Source: Planctomycetota bacterium (GTDB lineage: Bacteria > Planctomycetota > Planctomycetia > Pirellulales > Pirellulaceae). From it: a stretch of DNA of 9,790 nucleotides. The DNA lies in assembly GCA_024274855.1 (NCBI GenBank), contig JAJSAJ010000674.1, positions 1 through 9,790 on the forward strand. The letters are read 5' to 3'. The notes under the pieces are model-generated. The model saw nothing but the letters and a program-made list of their open reading frames with translations, was not told the DNA's origin and ran no database searches. Below, in pieces: positions 8,720 through 9,790 of this stretch. Every line of letters starts with the position of its first letter. Position 1 is the first letter of the stretch. The position numbers were made by a program, and so were the translations under genes.

Positions 8720-8724
8720 CTCCT
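8720..8724 (-). promoter_or_regulatory. Shine-Dalgarno site of pstC
   Basis: AGGAG on the minus strand lies 10 bases before the ATG at 8709, in the 25-base gap after the pstS stop codon. It supports that ATG over the upstream in-frame TTG at 8742. Confidence 0.6.
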
Positions 8725-8734
8725 GTAGCGAAGC

Positions 8735-9709
8735 TCAATCAATGTGCAGCGAGGTCAGCGCTTCGGACGCGATTGTGGCGGGTACTGGATAGTAGCCGGC
8801 CTTGATTACATCCCGCTGCCCCTGCCGACTGAATACGTATTTGATGAACTCTCTGCGCAGAGGGTCCAGCGGTTCGCCGGGCTTATGGTTGATATTGAGA
8901 TAGAGAAACCGGGCCAATGGATACTCGCCCGAGTAGGCGTTCTAGGCCGTCGCCTCGACAAACTCGCTCTCATCGTCCTCGGCCAGTGGAACGACTCGCA
9001 CGTCGGCGGTTTTATAGCCGATGCCACTGTAGCCGATTCCGAAACGATCGGTGGCACAGCCCTGGACAACTGACGAACTGCCGGGTTGCTCTTTGACTTC
9101 GTCCCTGTAGTCACCACCGAACAGAGCGTGTTTCTTGAAATAGCCGTAGGTTCCTGACGCCGAGTTGCGGCCATAAAGGCTGATTGGCGTGCGAAACCAA
9201 CTGCCATGTAGTCCTAACTGTCCCCACGTATGAATACTCTTGGGGTATCCGCCTTTCCGAGTCTTCGAGAAAATTGCGTCTGCCTGCTGCAGTGTGAGTC
9301 GCTTAACGGGGTTGTCTTTGTTCACGTAGACGGCCAACATATCAATACTTGTCGGAATCGCAGTTGGTTTGTAACCGAATCGTTCCTCGAAGGCGTCGGC
9401 TTCAGCCTCCTTCATCCTTCGGCTCATGGGCCCGAACTGGGAAGTGCCGGCGATCAGTGCCGGAGGGGCTGTTGACGATCCTTTTCCCTCGATCTCGATT
9501 TTGACATTGGGATAGAACCGTTGAAACCCTTCGGCCCACAACGCCATCTCGTTATTCATCGTATCTGAACCAATACTCTTGAGACTCCCCGACACACCCT
9601 GCGTTGCATTGTATGTGGGAAGTTTTGGATCGACATGAAGCTGGGCCTCGACCGAACACGGGGAGATACCAAGAAACGCGATTGCTGAGACGACTGCCAT
9701 GAATTTCAT
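8735..9709 (-). CDS. pstS: phosphate-binding protein PstS, interrupted by an in-frame amber codon
   Basis: This is the periplasmic receptor of the Pst importer. From the ATG at 9709 a signal peptide (about residues 1-22, cleavage likely after SVEA) is followed by the PstS core. The core shows SIGSDT at 45-50, GKGSSTAPPALIAG at 75-88, SRRM at 96-99 and the phosphate-contact loop RNSASGT at 181-187. Codon 256 is TAG (8944-8942). The same frame then continues for 68 codons with the conserved C-terminal part (SGEYPLARFLYLNINHKPG, REFIKYVFSRQGQRDVIKAGYYPVP) to a TGA at 8737-8735. Full length would be 324 residues, normal for PstS; the truncated product would be 255. Nothing else in the gene is damaged. 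Thus it is a recent nonsense mutation, a base-call error, or local readthrough. The start is supported by GGAGGA 5 bases upstream; an in-frame GTG at 9787 is unsupported and would bury the signal peptide. First gene of the operon. Confidence 0.9.
8942..8944 (-). other. premature amber stop (TAG) inside pstS
   Basis: The codon sits between EFVEATA and NAYSGEYPLARF on the minus strand. Both flanks are in one frame (the codon starts at 9709 and 8917 differ by a multiple of 3), so this is a nonsense codon and not a frameshift. A single base change from GAG, CAG or AAG would create it. Glu, as in related proteins that read ...TAEN... from memory, is the most likely original residue. Confidence 0.85.
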
Positions 9710-9714
9710 CGATT

Positions 9715-9720
9715 TCCTCC
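9715..9720 (-). promoter_or_regulatory. strong Shine-Dalgarno site of pstS
   Basis: GGAGGA on the minus strand lies 5 bases before the ATG at 9709 and decides the start. That ATG is followed directly by a classical signal peptide. No -35/-10 pair or tandem Pho-box repeat is convincing in the remaining 70 bases to the window edge, so the operon promoter may lie outside. Confidence 0.8.
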
Positions 9721-9790
9721 AGTACAGATGTGAAACAAAGACAACACGTTCTTCACGTGCGAGCCTGTTCAATTTCGCGAAGGTCACGGA

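Noticed and set aside
8735..8917. Separate small gene after the pstS amber codon
   Set aside because: It is in the same frame as pstS and encodes the PstS C-terminus; the conserved frame also runs back from 8917 to the TAG without a start or ribosome site. It is the tail of pstS.
8942..9787. pstS starting at the GTG at 9787
   Set aside because: The ATG at 9709 has GGAGGA 5 bases upstream and opens directly with a signal peptide; the upstream extension would place 26 charged residues before it.
9721..9790. Pho box or promoter upstream of pstS
   Set aside because: An ACGTG-AAGA-ACGTG direct repeat is present, but it does not match the known Pho-box spacing, and no -35/-10 pair of reasonable quality and spacing was found.

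Overview
The window most likely comes from a planctomycete, probably of the Pirellula type. The left-hand gene is a secreted-type protein with repeated PPC (pre-peptidase C-terminal) beta-sandwich domains, in the style common in that phylum. The phosphate transporter permeases carry very large extra domains. The taxonomic call is inference from gene style; no rRNA or other marker is present.

Layout. Bases 1-1734 (+) hold the 3' part of a PPC-domain protein whose start lies to the left of the window. Bases 1735-2164 are a convergent intergenic stretch with no gene I can defend. Bases 2165-9709 (all on the - strand, so read right to left) hold a complete high-affinity phosphate uptake operon in canonical order: pstS (periplasmic phosphate-binding protein), pstC and pstA (permeases), pstB (ATPase) and phoU (regulator). 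Spacings are tight: 25 bases pstS-pstC, a 4-base GTGA overlap pstC-pstA, 80 bases pstA-pstB and 43 bases pstB-phoU. This fits one transcript. The 81 bases right of pstS show a strong Shine-Dalgarno sequence but no promoter or Pho box I can support.

How it works. PstS captures phosphate outside the inner membrane, the PstC-PstA pair forms the channel, PstB hydrolyses ATP, and PhoU links transporter state to phosphate-responsive signalling. No phoB/phoR pair is in the window.

Points of note. (1) pstS is interrupted by one in-frame amber codon (TAG, 8944-8942), after which the conserved PstS C-terminus continues in the same frame. pstB in the same operon ends at its normal C-terminus with TAG, so TAG is a real stop in this organism. 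The pstS amber is therefore a recent nonsense mutation, a sequence error, or (less likely) local readthrough. (2) PstC (872 aa) and PstA (725 aa) are over twice the size of the E. coli proteins. PstC has a beta-propeller-like domain, and PstA an approximately 400-residue partly coiled-coil domain, each inserted after the first membrane helix. (3) The convergent intergenic region is open in several overlapping frames on both strands and could be a relic or a dispersed element. I did not find a clearly new system here; the window is mainly a large-domain variant of the Pst system.
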